Source: VMCP01 sp964408945
Lineage (GTDB): Bacteria; Bacteroidota; Bacteroidia; NS11-12g; UBA955
Direction of reading: 5' to 3'
Assembly (NCBI GenBank): GCA_964408945.1
Contig: CAYPBJ010000038.1
Span: 1-17,796 of the forward strand
Length of the DNA stretch: 17,796 nucleotides
Part shown: piece after piece, positions 1 to 7,852 of the stretch
Numbering within the stretch: the stretch's first letter is position 1
Layout: every line of letters starts with the position of its first letter
The notes under the pieces: model-generated
Told to the model about the DNA's origin: nothing
Databases searched by the model: none
The model's input: the letters and a program-made list of their open reading frames with translations, nothing else
Translations under genes and position numbers: made by a program

Positions 1-188
1 TGGTACATGGTACATGGTACATGGTACATGGTACATGGTACATGGTACATGGTCGATGGTACATGGTCTAAAGACGGGAGCCGGGAGCCGGGAGACGAGA
101 GACTAGTAACCCGGCACCCGAAACCCGAAACCCGGTACCCGAAACCCGGTACCCGGTACCCTCTACCTGGTACCTAGTACCTGGTACC
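1..188 (-). repeat. Composite heptamer array downstream of alaS
   Basis: On the alaS sense strand (188 to 1) the sequence divides into consecutive 7-bp units with no phase break, about 27 units. The blocks in order are GGTACCA/GGTACTA (188-168), GGTACCG and GGTTTCG (about 160-112), CGTCTCC/CGGCTCC (about 97-70), then GTACCAT repeated to position 1. The last block has one variant unit near 49-55. The first units overlap the end of alaS and contain its TAG stop. The array runs off the left edge, so its full length and the next gene are unknown. The same blocks occur in the same order at 16117-16368. Phase and copies were read directly; function is unknown. Confidence 0.95.
110..161 (-). other. 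Potential G-quadruplex (eight GGG runs)
   Basis: Eight CCC runs on the plus strand, at 110, 117, 124, 131, 138, 145, 152 and 159, are each separated by exactly four bases. On the minus strand, the sense strand of alaS, this is eight GGG tracts with 4-nt loops, which meets the usual G3+N1-7 quadruplex rule with tracts to spare. It lies about 13 bases beyond the alaS stop, so it would also be present in read-through alaS RNA. The pattern is visible; folding is inferred. Confidence 0.6.
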
Positions 189-2807
189 AACTAAAACCTG
201 TTTAGCGGATTCTAATACTTGGTTAATTCCAGCAGCGTTTTTGCCGCCAGCCGTTGCGAAGAAGGGCTGTCCGCCGCCGCCTCCCTGAATGTGTGTGCCC
301 CAGTCGCGAACCCAATGTGATGCGTTCCAGCCTTGAGATTCAACCAAAGTCTCGTCAATGTAAACCGAAATTCCTGGCTTAGAATCAATTTCATAAACCA
401 AAACCGTTACCAAATTTGGGTGCTCCTGCTTAAGTTGGAAACACAGTTGTTTTGCCGCTTCAGCATTGGGAATATCTACTTTTTCGGCAATGAATGAACA
501 AATACCGTTTTGAATTCTGCCCAATAAGAAATTTTTAACCTGCGCAACTTGTTGGAGCTGGAATTTTTCGATTTCCAATTTGAGCTTTTGATTCTCATCA
601 ATTAGTTTTTCAACCGATTCTAACGCATTTTTAGTCCCATTCAATAATGATGATATCGCATCCAATTGGGCGATTTTGTCATTGTAAAACTCCCAAGCTC
701 TTTCATTGGTTACAGCCTCGATGCGTCTGATACCCGCGCTTACAGATCCTTCGGAAAGAAGCTTGAATAAGCCAATTTCACCGGTGTTTTTCACGTGGGT
801 TCCGCCGCAAAGTTCTATAGAATAATTCCGATCAAATTCAATTGCGCGGACAAATTCACCGTATTTCTCACCAAATAAAGCCATCGCACCCATATTCTTT
901 GCCTCTTCTATAGGCAAATTGCGATATTCGTTTAGTGAAATATTTTCCCTGATTTTTTCGTTAACTCGAGCCTCCACTTTCTGAATTTCTTCGTCAGACA
1001 TTTTTCCAAAATGACTGAAGTCGAAACGAAGTGCCTTGTCGTTAACCAAACTTCCTTTTTGGGCAACATGCTCGCCCAAAACTTCGCGCAAAGCACTGTG
1101 CATCAAATGAGTAGCACTGTGATTTGACGAAATCAACAATCGACTGTGTGCGTCCACTTCTGCTTTAAATAACTGATTGGCATTTATTATATCCGACTCT
1201 GTTATGCAGATGTGCAGTTTGTTTTCTTTTTGGGTATCAATGATTTCAATGCGTTCGCCATCTTCACCAATGAGCCTTCCACGATCACCAACTTGTCCGC
1301 CGCTTTCAGCATAAAACGGAGAGTCTCCCAATACAATCTGGGTAAATGACTTTCCTTTAACAACAACGGTGCGATAGCGAGAAATATCGGTTTTTACCGA
1401 GGTTTGGTCGTATCCACAAAAGGTTTCTTCCGAATTTTCGTTCAACACCACCCAGTCGCCCAATTCTTTCTTGGCATCGGCTTTTGAACGATTTTTCTGC
1501 TCCAAAAGTGCGGATTCAAATCCGGCGTGATCCAAGGTCAAACCCTTTTCTCGAGCAATCACTTCGGTGAGGTCAATGGGAAATCCAAAGGTATCATAAA
1601 GTTCAAAAGCAACAGAACCAGCAATATTTTTGCCGGGATTTTCAGCAAAATAGTGGTTCAACCGTTGTATACCGGTACTCAAAGTCCTGAAAAATGAATT
1701 TTCTTCCTCTTTGATTACACGAGCAATGAAATCTTTCTGCTGGATGATTTCGGTGAATGAATCTTTAAAATAATCAGCCAATTCAGCCACCAATTCATGC
1801 ATGAATGCCGATTCAAACCCAAGGTAGCTATAACCATATCTTACGGCTCTTCGAAGAATTCTGCGCACCACATATCCTGCTCCTGCATTGGATGGAATTT
1901 GTCCATCGGCAATGACCATAGTAACCGCTCGAATGTGATCTGCAATTACTCGAAAAGCAATGTCTTGCGCTTCGTCATCGCCGTATTTTTTCCCAGATAG
2001 AGCCTCAGTTTTTCTGATGATGTATTGAAAGATATCGGTATCGTAGTTTGATTTTTTATTCTGAATCACTCTCACCAAACGCTCAAATCCCATACCTGTA
2101 TCTACGTGTTTAGCAGGTAGATTCACCAAAGACCCATCGGCTTTTCGGTTGAATTCCATGAACACGTTGTTCCAAATTTCAATGACTTCAGGATGATCGT
2201 TATTTACCAATAAAGCCCCGCTTAATGAAGCTCGTTCATCATCATCGCGCATATCAAAGTGAATCTCGGTGCAAGGCCCGCATGGACCGGTATCGCCCAT
2301 CTCCCAGAAGTTATCCTTTTTATTTCCTTTGAGAATTCTTTCGGGGGATATTACTTCGGCCCAAATATCAAAAGCTTCTTGATCAAAAGAAATATTTGAC
2401 GCCTCATCACCTTCAAACACAGTCACATACAAACGATCTTTAGGAAGTTTGTAAACATCGGTTAGAAGTTCCCAAGCCCATAATATAGCGTCACGCTTAA
2501 AATAATCACCGAAACTCCAGTTACCCAACATCTCAAACAAGGTATGATGGTAATGATCATGTCCAACTTCCTCTAAATCATTATGTTTACCGCTAACACG
2601 GAGGCATTTTTGACTATTCGCAACGCGAGTATCGGTGGCTGATGTATTCCCAAGGAAGAAATCTTTGAATTGGTTCATCCCGGCGTTGGTGAACATCAAG
2701 GTTGGATCGCCTTTCACTACTACAGGTGCCGAAGGAACGATTTTATGTCCTTTAGAAGCAAAAAAATCAAGGAATTGCTTTTTGATTTCGAGGGAATTTT
2801 GATTCAT
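174..2807 (-). CDS. alaS: Alanyl-tRNA synthetase
   Basis: Charges tRNA-Ala with alanine and hydrolyses mischarged Ser/Gly-tRNA-Ala in the cytoplasm. At 877 residues it has the usual full length. The class II catalytic core is N-terminal (FTNAGMNQFKDFFLG near residue 40, then GNWSFGDYF). The editing domain has the HSATH zinc motif near residue 563 and CGGTH near residue 667. The C-Ala domain carries the glycine run GGGGGQPFFATAGGKN near the end. The start is ATG at 2807, about 40 bases after a TATCTTTG promoter element. The oddity is the C-terminus: the last residues, GTRY, and the TAG stop are encoded by the heptamer array at 1-188, so the native tail has been replaced or extended by repeat sequence. 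Confidence 0.98.
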   Translation of the reverse strand: MNQNSLEIKKQFLDFFASKGHKIVPSAPVVVKGDPTLMFTNAGMNQFKDFFLGNTSATDTRVANSQKCLRVSGKHNDLEEVGHDHYHHTLFEMLGNWSFGDYFKRDAILWAWELLTDVYKLPKDRLYVTVFEGDEASNISFDQEAFDIWAEVISPERILKGNKKDNFWEMGDTGPCGPCTEIHFDMRDDDERASLSGALLVNNDHPEVIEIWNNVFMEFNRKADGSLVNLPAKHVDTGMGFERLVRVIQNKKSNYDTDIFQYIIRKTEALSGKKYGDDEAQDIAFRVIADHIRAVTMVIADGQIPSNAGAGYVVRRILRRAVRYGYSYLGFESAFMHELVAELADYFKDSFTEIIQQKDFIARVIKEEENSFFRTLSTGIQRLNHYFAENPGKNIAGSVAFELYDTFGFPIDLTEVIAREKGLTLDHAGFESALLEQKNRSKADAKKELGDWVVLNENSEETFCGYDQTSVKTDISRYRTVVVKGKSFTQIVLGDSPFYAESGGQVGDRGRLIGEDGERIEIIDTQKENKLHICITESDIINANQLFKAEVDAHSRLLISSNHSATHLMHSALREVLGEHVAQKGSLVNDKALRFDFSHFGKMSDEEIQKVEARVNEKIRENISLNEYRNLPIEEAKNMGAMALFGEKYGEFVRAIEFDRNYSIELCGGTHVKNTGEIGLFKLLSEGSVSAGIRRIEAVTNERAWEFYNDKIAQLDAISSLLNGTKNALESVEKLIDENQKLKLEIEKFQLQQVAQVKNFLLGRIQNGICSFIAEKVDIPNAEAAKQLCFQLKQEHPNLVTVLVYEIDSKPGISVYIDETLVESQGWNASHWVRDWGTHIQGGGGGQPFFATAGGKNAAGINQVLESAKQVLVGTRY

Positions 2808-2849
2808 TTTAATGCTATTTTAAGCGGCGCGAAGGCCTAAATTTTGGCG

Positions 2850-2857
2850 CAAAGATA
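2850..2857 (-). promoter_or_regulatory. alaS promoter, -7 element
   Basis: TATCTTTG on the minus strand matches the Bacteroidota -7 consensus TAnnTTTG exactly. It lies 42 bases before the alaS ATG and just beyond the pckA terminator. No convincing -33 TTTG is seen at the expected spacing. Confidence 0.6.
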
Positions 2858-2862
2858 CAAAG

Positions 2863-2887
2863 AAAAAGGCCACACTTTCGTGCGGCC
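2863..2887 (-). terminator. Intrinsic terminator of pckA
   Basis: On the minus strand GGCCGCAC and GTGTGGCC pair (one G-T pair) around a GAAA tetraloop, followed by five T residues. This is a standard rho-independent terminator about 30 bases after the pckA stop. It separates pckA from the alaS promoter. Confidence 0.85.
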
Positions 2888-2915
2888 CATCTCCTCTCTT
2901 ATAAATAAAACTGGT

Positions 2916-4511
2916 TTAGTTGGTTGCAGTCAATTTAGGCGCTGCAGCCTTGATTTCATTGCTAGAACCGTCTGCAAACTTCTCGAAATTCTTATTGAAA
3001 AGTTCTGCCAATTTCTGACATTGAGCATCATAAGCGGTGGCGTCTGCCCAAGTGTTTCTTGGATTTAGCAACTCAGTAGGCACATTTTCACAAGCAGTTG
3101 GCATCAACATACCAAAAACTGGATGCTCAATGAATTCGCCATTCAATTTACCTTCCAACGCAGCTGTTATCATTGCACGGGTATAGCTCAATTTCATTCT
3201 GCTACCCACGCCGTAAGGTCCACCGGTCCATCCAGTGTTTACCAACCAAACGTTTACGTTAGGATTTTCATTCAATTTTTTACCCAACATTTCGGCGTAT
3301 TTCGCAGGATGCAAAGGCAAAAATGCTTGTCCAAAACAAGCAGAGAAAGTAGCTTGAGGCTCTGTTACACCGGCTTCAGTACCAGCAACTTTTGCTGTAT
3401 ATCCGCTGATGAAATGATACATTGCTTGTGCTGAAGTTAACTTTGAAATTGGAGGCAACACACCAAATGCATCTGCCGTCAAGAAGAAAATATTCTTAGG
3501 AGCATCTCCTATAGATGGAACTGCGATATTGTCGATGTAATCAATAGGGTAAGCAACACGAGTATTTTCAGTAACGGAAATATTATCAAAGTCTACTTGA
3601 TTGGTACCTTCAAAGAAACGAACGTTTTCAACCAAGGCGCCGTGTTTAATAGCATTCCAGATTTGAGGTTCTTTTTCTTCAGTTAAATTTACGCATTTTG
3701 CGTAGCAACCGCCTTCGAAATTGAAAACGGTCTTATCAGACCAACCGTGTTCATCATCACCAATCAATTTTCTCTGAGGATCAGCAGACAAGGTAGTTTT
3801 ACCGGTTCCGCTCAAACCAAAGAAAATAGCAGTATCGCCGTCTTTACCAATATTCGCTGAACAGTGCATGCTCAACACTCCTCTTTCTTGAGGTAGGATG
3901 TAGTTCAAAACACCAAAAATTCCTTTTTTAATTTCACCTGTGTATCCGCTACCACCAATCAAAATGATCTTACGCTTCATACTAACAATGGTAAAATTAG
4001 ATTGACGAACGCCGTCAACTGCCGGATCTGCCTTAAACGAAGGAGCAGCAACTATCACCCATTCAGTAGGCTGAGTAGCGATTTCTGTAGCTGATGGACG
4101 TAAAAACAAATGTTTTGCAAATAGATTTTGATAAGCACTCTCTGTAATCACTTGAATGTTCAAACGGTACTCAGGGTCAGCACACGCATATGCATGACGA
4201 ATGAATACTTCTTTTGATTGCAAATGATTGGTCACTTTATTCAACAACCCATCGAAATGATCTTCAGAAACTGGCTGATTCACAGGACCCCACCATGCGG
4301 TGTTTTCTGTTACTGAATCTTTCACCGTGAATTTGTCTTTGGGACTTCTTCCGGTAAATTCACCTGTGTCAGCGGCCAAAGCATTTTGGTCGGTCAGTTG
4401 TCCTTCGTTGCGCTCTAGCGCTTTTTGCACGAGTTCGTCGGTAGTTAAGTTTTCAAATACCTGACTCGCATTGCTTCGAATGGCTGAAATCAGCTGTTCA
4501 TTGGTTATCAT
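2916..4511 (-). CDS. pckA: Phosphoenolpyruvate carboxykinase (ATP)
   Basis: Converts oxaloacetate and ATP to phosphoenolpyruvate, CO2 and ADP, the entry step of gluconeogenesis. The 531 residues match the ATP-dependent family. Visible motifs are the substrate-site stretch TGRSPKDKF near residue 53, the phosphate loop GLSGTGKTT at 232-240, the metal-binding segment GDDEHGW at 251-257, and FNFEGGCYAKC shortly after. The P-loop form and this length identify the ATP rather than the GTP enzyme. The gene is transcribed alone: it has its own -7 element at 4539-4546 and a hairpin terminator at 2863-2887. Nothing looks abnormal. Confidence 0.98.
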   Translation of the reverse strand: MITNEQLISAIRSNASQVFENLTTDELVQKALERNEGQLTDQNALAADTGEFTGRSPKDKFTVKDSVTENTAWWGPVNQPVSEDHFDGLLNKVTNHLQSKEVFIRHAYACADPEYRLNIQVITESAYQNLFAKHLFLRPSATEIATQPTEWVIVAAPSFKADPAVDGVRQSNFTIVSMKRKIILIGGSGYTGEIKKGIFGVLNYILPQERGVLSMHCSANIGKDGDTAIFFGLSGTGKTTLSADPQRKLIGDDEHGWSDKTVFNFEGGCYAKCVNLTEEKEPQIWNAIKHGALVENVRFFEGTNQVDFDNISVTENTRVAYPIDYIDNIAVPSIGDAPKNIFFLTADAFGVLPPISKLTSAQAMYHFISGYTAKVAGTEAGVTEPQATFSACFGQAFLPLHPAKYAEMLGKKLNENPNVNVWLVNTGWTGGPYGVGSRMKLSYTRAMITAALEGKLNGEFIEHPVFGMLMPTACENVPTELLNPRNTWADATAYDAQCQKLAELFNKNFEKFADGSSNEIKAAAPKLTATN

Positions 4512-4538
4512 AGAAAAATTACACTATTTTTGGTCCTG

Positions 4539-4546
4539 CAAAAATA
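4539..4546 (-). promoter_or_regulatory. pckA promoter, -7 element
   Basis: TATTTTTG on the minus strand matches TAnnTTTG, 27 bases before the pckA ATG. This implies a short leader of about 20-25 bases. No clear -33 TTTG is seen. Confidence 0.55.
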
Positions 4547-4622
4547 CCCATAAAATCGAGGGGTTGAGCTGAAACAATGTCCATTTCACACAAATGAATT
4601 ACTCACAAATAAAATTCGTTTT

Positions 4623-4652
4623 TTTGAATGTTCAATAAATAATATATCATTG
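4623..4652 (+). promoter_or_regulatory. Candidate promoter of the PAP2 gene
   Basis: TTTG at 4623-4626, an 18-bp spacer, then TATCATTG at 4645-4652, one mismatch from TAnnTTTG. It overlaps the TTG codon at 4650 that would give the longest reading frame, which argues for translation starting at the ATG at 4698. Confidence 0.35.
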
Positions 4653-4697
4653 AAATACAAATACTTAACCCCAAACAATCAATACAAAAGTGTTTAC

Positions 4698-5387
4698 ATG
4701 ACACTTTTGATTTTGTGCATTAGTTTTTTCCCATTTAGAAACAAAAGCAATCTTCAAGCACAAAACTTAAATACCAACATCCCTGTGCAAACAGGAATAT
4801 ACGCTGTAAACATAGGTTGGTATTTCATAAATCATCAATGGGAAAAGAATTTAAATCCAGACCCAAGCACATGGACTGTGCCCCTGATTGACAGAGCAGC
4901 CATATACAATTACAACTCATCAGCCGTAAAAGCTTCTGATGCTAGTATTGGCGCAACCCTATTAATTAGCGGAATTCAATGCATAGACGGAAATAAAATT
5001 GATTGGCAGCATGCTAATTTATTGGCTCAAAATCTATTTATCACTGCAAACCTAACGCAAAGTGTAAAACTAAGCTTTCAAAGAAACAGACCCTACACCC
5101 AAGGTCAAAATCCGATTTCAAAGGGCAATGACGACTTTTATTCTTTCTTCTCAGGACATAGCTCTGTCTCTGCAGCAGCAGCCACCACAGGCCTTTGGGT
5201 AGCTTACCACACACCCAGCACACAAACGCAAAAAACAATGGCATGGACAGCTGCAGGTCTGTCTTTAACAACAGGCATTCTTAGAATTGCCGCCGGAAAA
5301 CATTATCCCAGCGATGTTCTAGTTGGTTGGATTGTGGGTTCTGGAGTAGCCCTTCTGAATGGAGTTATTTTTTCAGCTTCTCGCTGA
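4698..5387 (+). CDS. PAP2-superfamily phosphatase, exported
   Basis: A type 2 phosphatidic acid phosphatase-like enzyme; the substrate is not evident (a lipid phosphate or pyrophosphate, or a soluble phosphoester). The three signature motifs are complete: K-x6-RP (KLSFQRNRP), FSGHSS, and R-x5-H-x3-D (RIAAGKHYPSD). The first Met begins a hydrophobic stretch (TLLILCISFFPF) ending near LQAQ, consistent with export. I chose ATG 4698; the frame can extend to TTG 4650, but a promoter-like element overlaps that codon. The gene converges on msrA and the two coding regions overlap by 23 bases at their 3' ends. It is unrelated in context to the second PAP2 gene at 16852. Confidence 0.85.
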   Translation: MTLLILCISFFPFRNKSNLQAQNLNTNIPVQTGIYAVNIGWYFINHQWEKNLNPDPSTWTVPLIDRAAIYNYNSSAVKASDASIGATLLISGIQCIDGNKIDWQHANLLAQNLFITANLTQSVKLSFQRNRPYTQGQNPISKGNDDFYSFFSGHSSVSAAAATTGLWVAYHTPSTQTQKTMAWTAAGLSLTTGILRIAAGKHYPSDVLVGWIVGSGVALLNGVIFSASR

Positions 5388-6063
5388 ATAATTTCTTGAA
5401 CTTCTCCACCTTCTCACCTACTACAAACGTACAATACGGATTGTCTGGATTGTTTGCGAAATAATCTTGGTGGTAGTCTTCAGCGTCGGAGAAATCCTTT
5501 AATGGAACGATTTCCGTAACTATTTTACCTGTCCACAGTCCAGATTCTTCCACTGCTGATTTACTAGCATTTGCAATTTCTTTTTGTTGTTCATCCAGGA
5601 AATATATGCCACTTCGGTATTGAGTTCCAACGTCGTTGCCTTGTCTATTCAATGTTGTGGGATCGTGAATTCTCCAAAACACCGTCAAGATTTCTTCAAA
5701 ACTAGTTTCTTGGGTATTGAAGACCAATTTCACAACTTCCACGCACTGCGTTCTTCCGGTACAAACCTCTCTATAGGTGGGCTTTTTCACCAATCCGTTG
5801 GAATAACCGCAACTGATAGAAACAATGCCTTTCATGTTTTTATAAACGGCATCTAAACACCAAAAACATCCTCCGCCTAAAATGCAAGTATCGAGATTTT
5901 CAGATTGAATTTGTTCCATTTGATTTGTTTTAATTTTTGTATTTTGGGAATTTACCGTAGAAGTACAAGCCGTCAATAAAGCCGCAAAAAACAACGACAA
6001 TATTGAATTAACCCTTGGTTTTATAGCCTTTTGACTGTAAAAAGATTTTGATCTTGTCAGCAA
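5365..6063 (-). CDS. msrA: Peptide-methionine (S)-S-oxide reductase, lipoprotein form
   Basis: Reduces methionine-S-sulfoxide in proteins. Visible family features are the catalytic GGGCFWC, CGYSNG, and the stretch HDPTTLNRQGNDVGTQYRSG. A lipobox (FFAALLTAC) before a linker indicates an exported lipoprotein, as in other Bacteroidota MsrA. The start is uncertain. In-frame ATGs exist only at 6138, deep inside the upstream gene, and at 5919, after the lipobox. TTG 6063 or CTG 6060 would give a plausible signal peptide, and CTG has AAGGAG six bases upstream. An ATA at 6022-6024 sits where a compact signal peptide would begin. The usual TGHAE/TGHVE segment reads TQCVE, with the catalytic Glu kept. 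It is the last gene of the gldB operon. Confidence 0.9.
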   Translation of the reverse strand: MLTRSKSFYSQKAIKPRVNSILSLFFAALLTACTSTVNSQNTKIKTNQMEQIQSENLDTCILGGGCFWCLDAVYKNMKGIVSISCGYSNGLVKKPTYREVCTGRTQCVEVVKLVFNTQETSFEEILTVFWRIHDPTTLNRQGNDVGTQYRSGIYFLDEQQKEIANASKSAVEESGLWTGKIVTEIVPLKDFSDAEDYHQDYFANNPDNPYCTFVVGEKVEKFKKLFSEKLKK

Positions 6064-6337
6064 CGTCTCCTTGAATAAGAATGTCTCCTTCTTTGGAGCT
6101 TCCGCCCACTCCGCAGTGATTTTTAAGTTGTTTTTCAAGTTCTTTCAGGTCCTCCTTGCTGCCTATGAATTCCTTAATCACCACCGTCGGCTTTCCGTTG
6201 CGCACTTCCCTTCTTACATACAGTTTTTGTTTTTCCGGGGGAAGTGTTTCTTCTTCGTGTACCTGATGTAGTTGATTTAAATATTCAGAGTTTGTAGAGT
6301 AAACGATTCCCGACTTGTTTTTGTTTTTGTTGCTCAT
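6008..6337 (-). CDS. SUI1/YciH-family translation initiation factor
   Basis: A 109-residue relative of eIF1/SUI1 and bacterial YciH, thought to act on ribosomal initiation fidelity. The N-terminal half is charged and Lys/Asn-rich. The C-terminal fold carries the diagnostic run CGVGGSSKEGDILIQGD, matching the eIF1 pattern with conserved Gly, Lys and the QGD end. It begins 11 bases after the dehydrogenase stop, and its 3' end overlaps any signal-peptide-containing start of msrA, so it is cotranscribed. The role of bacterial members is poorly defined. Confidence 0.9.
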   Translation of the reverse strand: MSNKNKNKSGIVYSTNSEYLNQLHQVHEEETLPPEKQKLYVRREVRNGKPTVVIKEFIGSKEDLKELEKQLKNHCGVGGSSKEGDILIQGDVADKIKIFLQSKGYKTKG

Positions 6338-6348
6338 ACAATCAATCG

Positions 6349-7098
6349 CTATTTTCTATGAATTACTCCTGCTTGTGGTTGAGCCTGAGGCATAATGATA
6401 AGATCATTGATATTCACGTGAGGCTTGCGTGTGCAACAATAATGAACAGCATCTGCGATATCTTCAGCCACCAAATTTTCAAATCCTTGGTAAACGGTCT
6501 TTGCACGCTCTTCATCACCCTCAAACCTCACTACACTAAATTCAGTTTCAACAGCTCCAGGATGAATTCCCGTAACTCGAATGCCAAATGCCGCTAATTC
6601 TATTCGCATTGCCTTATTCAAAGCATCAACGGCATGTTTTGTAGCACAATAAACATTACCGTTGGTGTAAACTTCCTTACCTGCAATTGAACCAATATTG
6701 ACTATATGTCCTGTTAGTCTATCTTTCATTCCTCTGGAAACTTCCCTAGACATGTAAAGCAATCCCTTGATATTGGTATCTATCATGGTGTTCCAATGGT
6801 CAATATTTCCGTCGTAAAACTGCGATAAACCCAGTGCTAATCCTGCGTTATTTACTAATACATCAATATTTTTCCAATCTTCAGGAAGCGATTGTAACGC
6901 ATCAACCACTTGATTATTGTCTCTCACATCGAAATTTAAGATCCATACATCGTTTTCTCCATACTGAGCCTGGAATTCTAGGAGTCGTTCTTGTCTTCTA
7001 CCTGTAACAATGACTTTATATCCATCGGAAAGAAAACGTTCAGCACAAGCTTTACCAATTCCTGAAGTTCCGCCCGTTATTAATGCAATCTTTTTCAT
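6349..7098 (-). CDS. Short-chain dehydrogenase/reductase, YdfG-like
   Basis: A classical SDR of 249 residues that oxidises or reduces a small hydroxy/keto substrate with NAD(P). The Rossmann motif TGGTSGIG is at 8-15. TGRR near 32-35 favours NADP. NNAG is at 83-86, and the catalytic set is Asn109, Ser137, Tyr150 and Lys154 (YCATK). PGAVETEFS follows. The FEGDEERAKTVYQG region and overall pattern resemble the YdfG group (3-hydroxy acid / serine dehydrogenases), but the substrate cannot be set from sequence. One base separates it from the methyltransferase stop, so translation is probably coupled. Confidence 0.92.
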   Translation of the reverse strand: MKKIALITGGTSGIGKACAERFLSDGYKVIVTGRRQERLLEFQAQYGENDVWILNFDVRDNNQVVDALQSLPEDWKNIDVLVNNAGLALGLSQFYDGNIDHWNTMIDTNIKGLLYMSREVSRGMKDRLTGHIVNIGSIAGKEVYTNGNVYCATKHAVDALNKAMRIELAAFGIRVTGIHPGAVETEFSVVRFEGDEERAKTVYQGFENLVAEDIADAVHYCCTRKPHVNINDLIIMPQAQPQAGVIHRK

Positions 7099-7099
7099 A

Positions 7100-7840
7100 T
7101 CATTTTTTCGTTGCTGTGATGATCATATTTGGAGTAACTACTATATTTCTTGTACTTCTACCGGTAGCAAAAACCATTAACTTAAACCACAGATTATAAT
7201 GCAAATACAACATCTTTCTCAACAATTCCTTTAAGGGATTTTGAACCGAAACATCAGAAGCATGCACACTGGCAGACTGGAATCCGCATGCCAACATCAC
7301 CTGCTGCGCAGAAGAGGCATTCAAATAGTTTTCATGGGTAAAATCACCATTGGCAAACACCGATGCAAATAGGGAATCTAAGTTTGGAGTTCTGAAAATT
7401 GCCTTTCCGTTGGGGGATAATTTCTCTTGAATGAGCTTTAATAAATCTACCAACTCGTCTTTGGTGAAATGCTCAATAATGTCTGTACCGACAATCACAT
7501 CAAATTGTTCATTATGTGTTTTTAGGTAGTCAATAGCATCTCCTTCTTGAACCTCTGATACACCCATAGAATGGGCCACTTTAACTTGCTCTTGACTAAG
7601 GTCCAAACCTTTCAAATTCACATACCCTTTTTCTTTAAGTAATTGTATCAAACTACCTGAACCACAGCCCAAATCATAAATTTTTGCATTTTTATTAACC
7701 CCATCGAAATGCGGTAAAATTTCGCGAGAAAATCTCCACTTTTCACGATTAAACAAGGTAGTAGCATCCGTCAAAGATGCCCTACCGCTTTGGGTGGTAT
7801 GGTAATTTGAATATAGCGTCTCCCGATATTTGGTACTCAT
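7100..7840 (-). CDS. Class I SAM-dependent methyltransferase
   Basis: 246 residues with a Rossmann methyltransferase core. Motif I is YDLGCGSGS around residues 55-63. The acidic residue binding the SAM ribose is probably Asp80 (GLDLS). The DAIDYL region follows, then motif IV-like FDVIVGTDIIEHF near 113-125. It resembles the Methyltransf_23/UbiG-like group often found in cell-surface polymer or small-molecule modification. The substrate is unknown. It lies between the thioesterase (12 bases upstream) and the dehydrogenase (1 base downstream) in the gldB operon. Confidence 0.88.
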   Translation of the reverse strand: MSTKYRETLYSNYHTTQSGRASLTDATTLFNREKWRFSREILPHFDGVNKNAKIYDLGCGSGSLIQLLKEKGYVNLKGLDLSQEQVKVAHSMGVSEVQEGDAIDYLKTHNEQFDVIVGTDIIEHFTKDELVDLLKLIQEKLSPNGKAIFRTPNLDSLFASVFANGDFTHENYLNASSAQQVMLACGFQSASVHASDVSVQNPLKELLRKMLYLHYNLWFKLMVFATGRSTRNIVVTPNMIITATKK

Positions 7841-7852
7841 GAATATTCAAAT

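Noticed and set aside
5365..5387. 23-base 3' overlap of the PAP2 gene and msrA as an antisense regulatory device
   Set aside because: Short convergent overlaps are common in compact genomes, and nothing further supports regulation.
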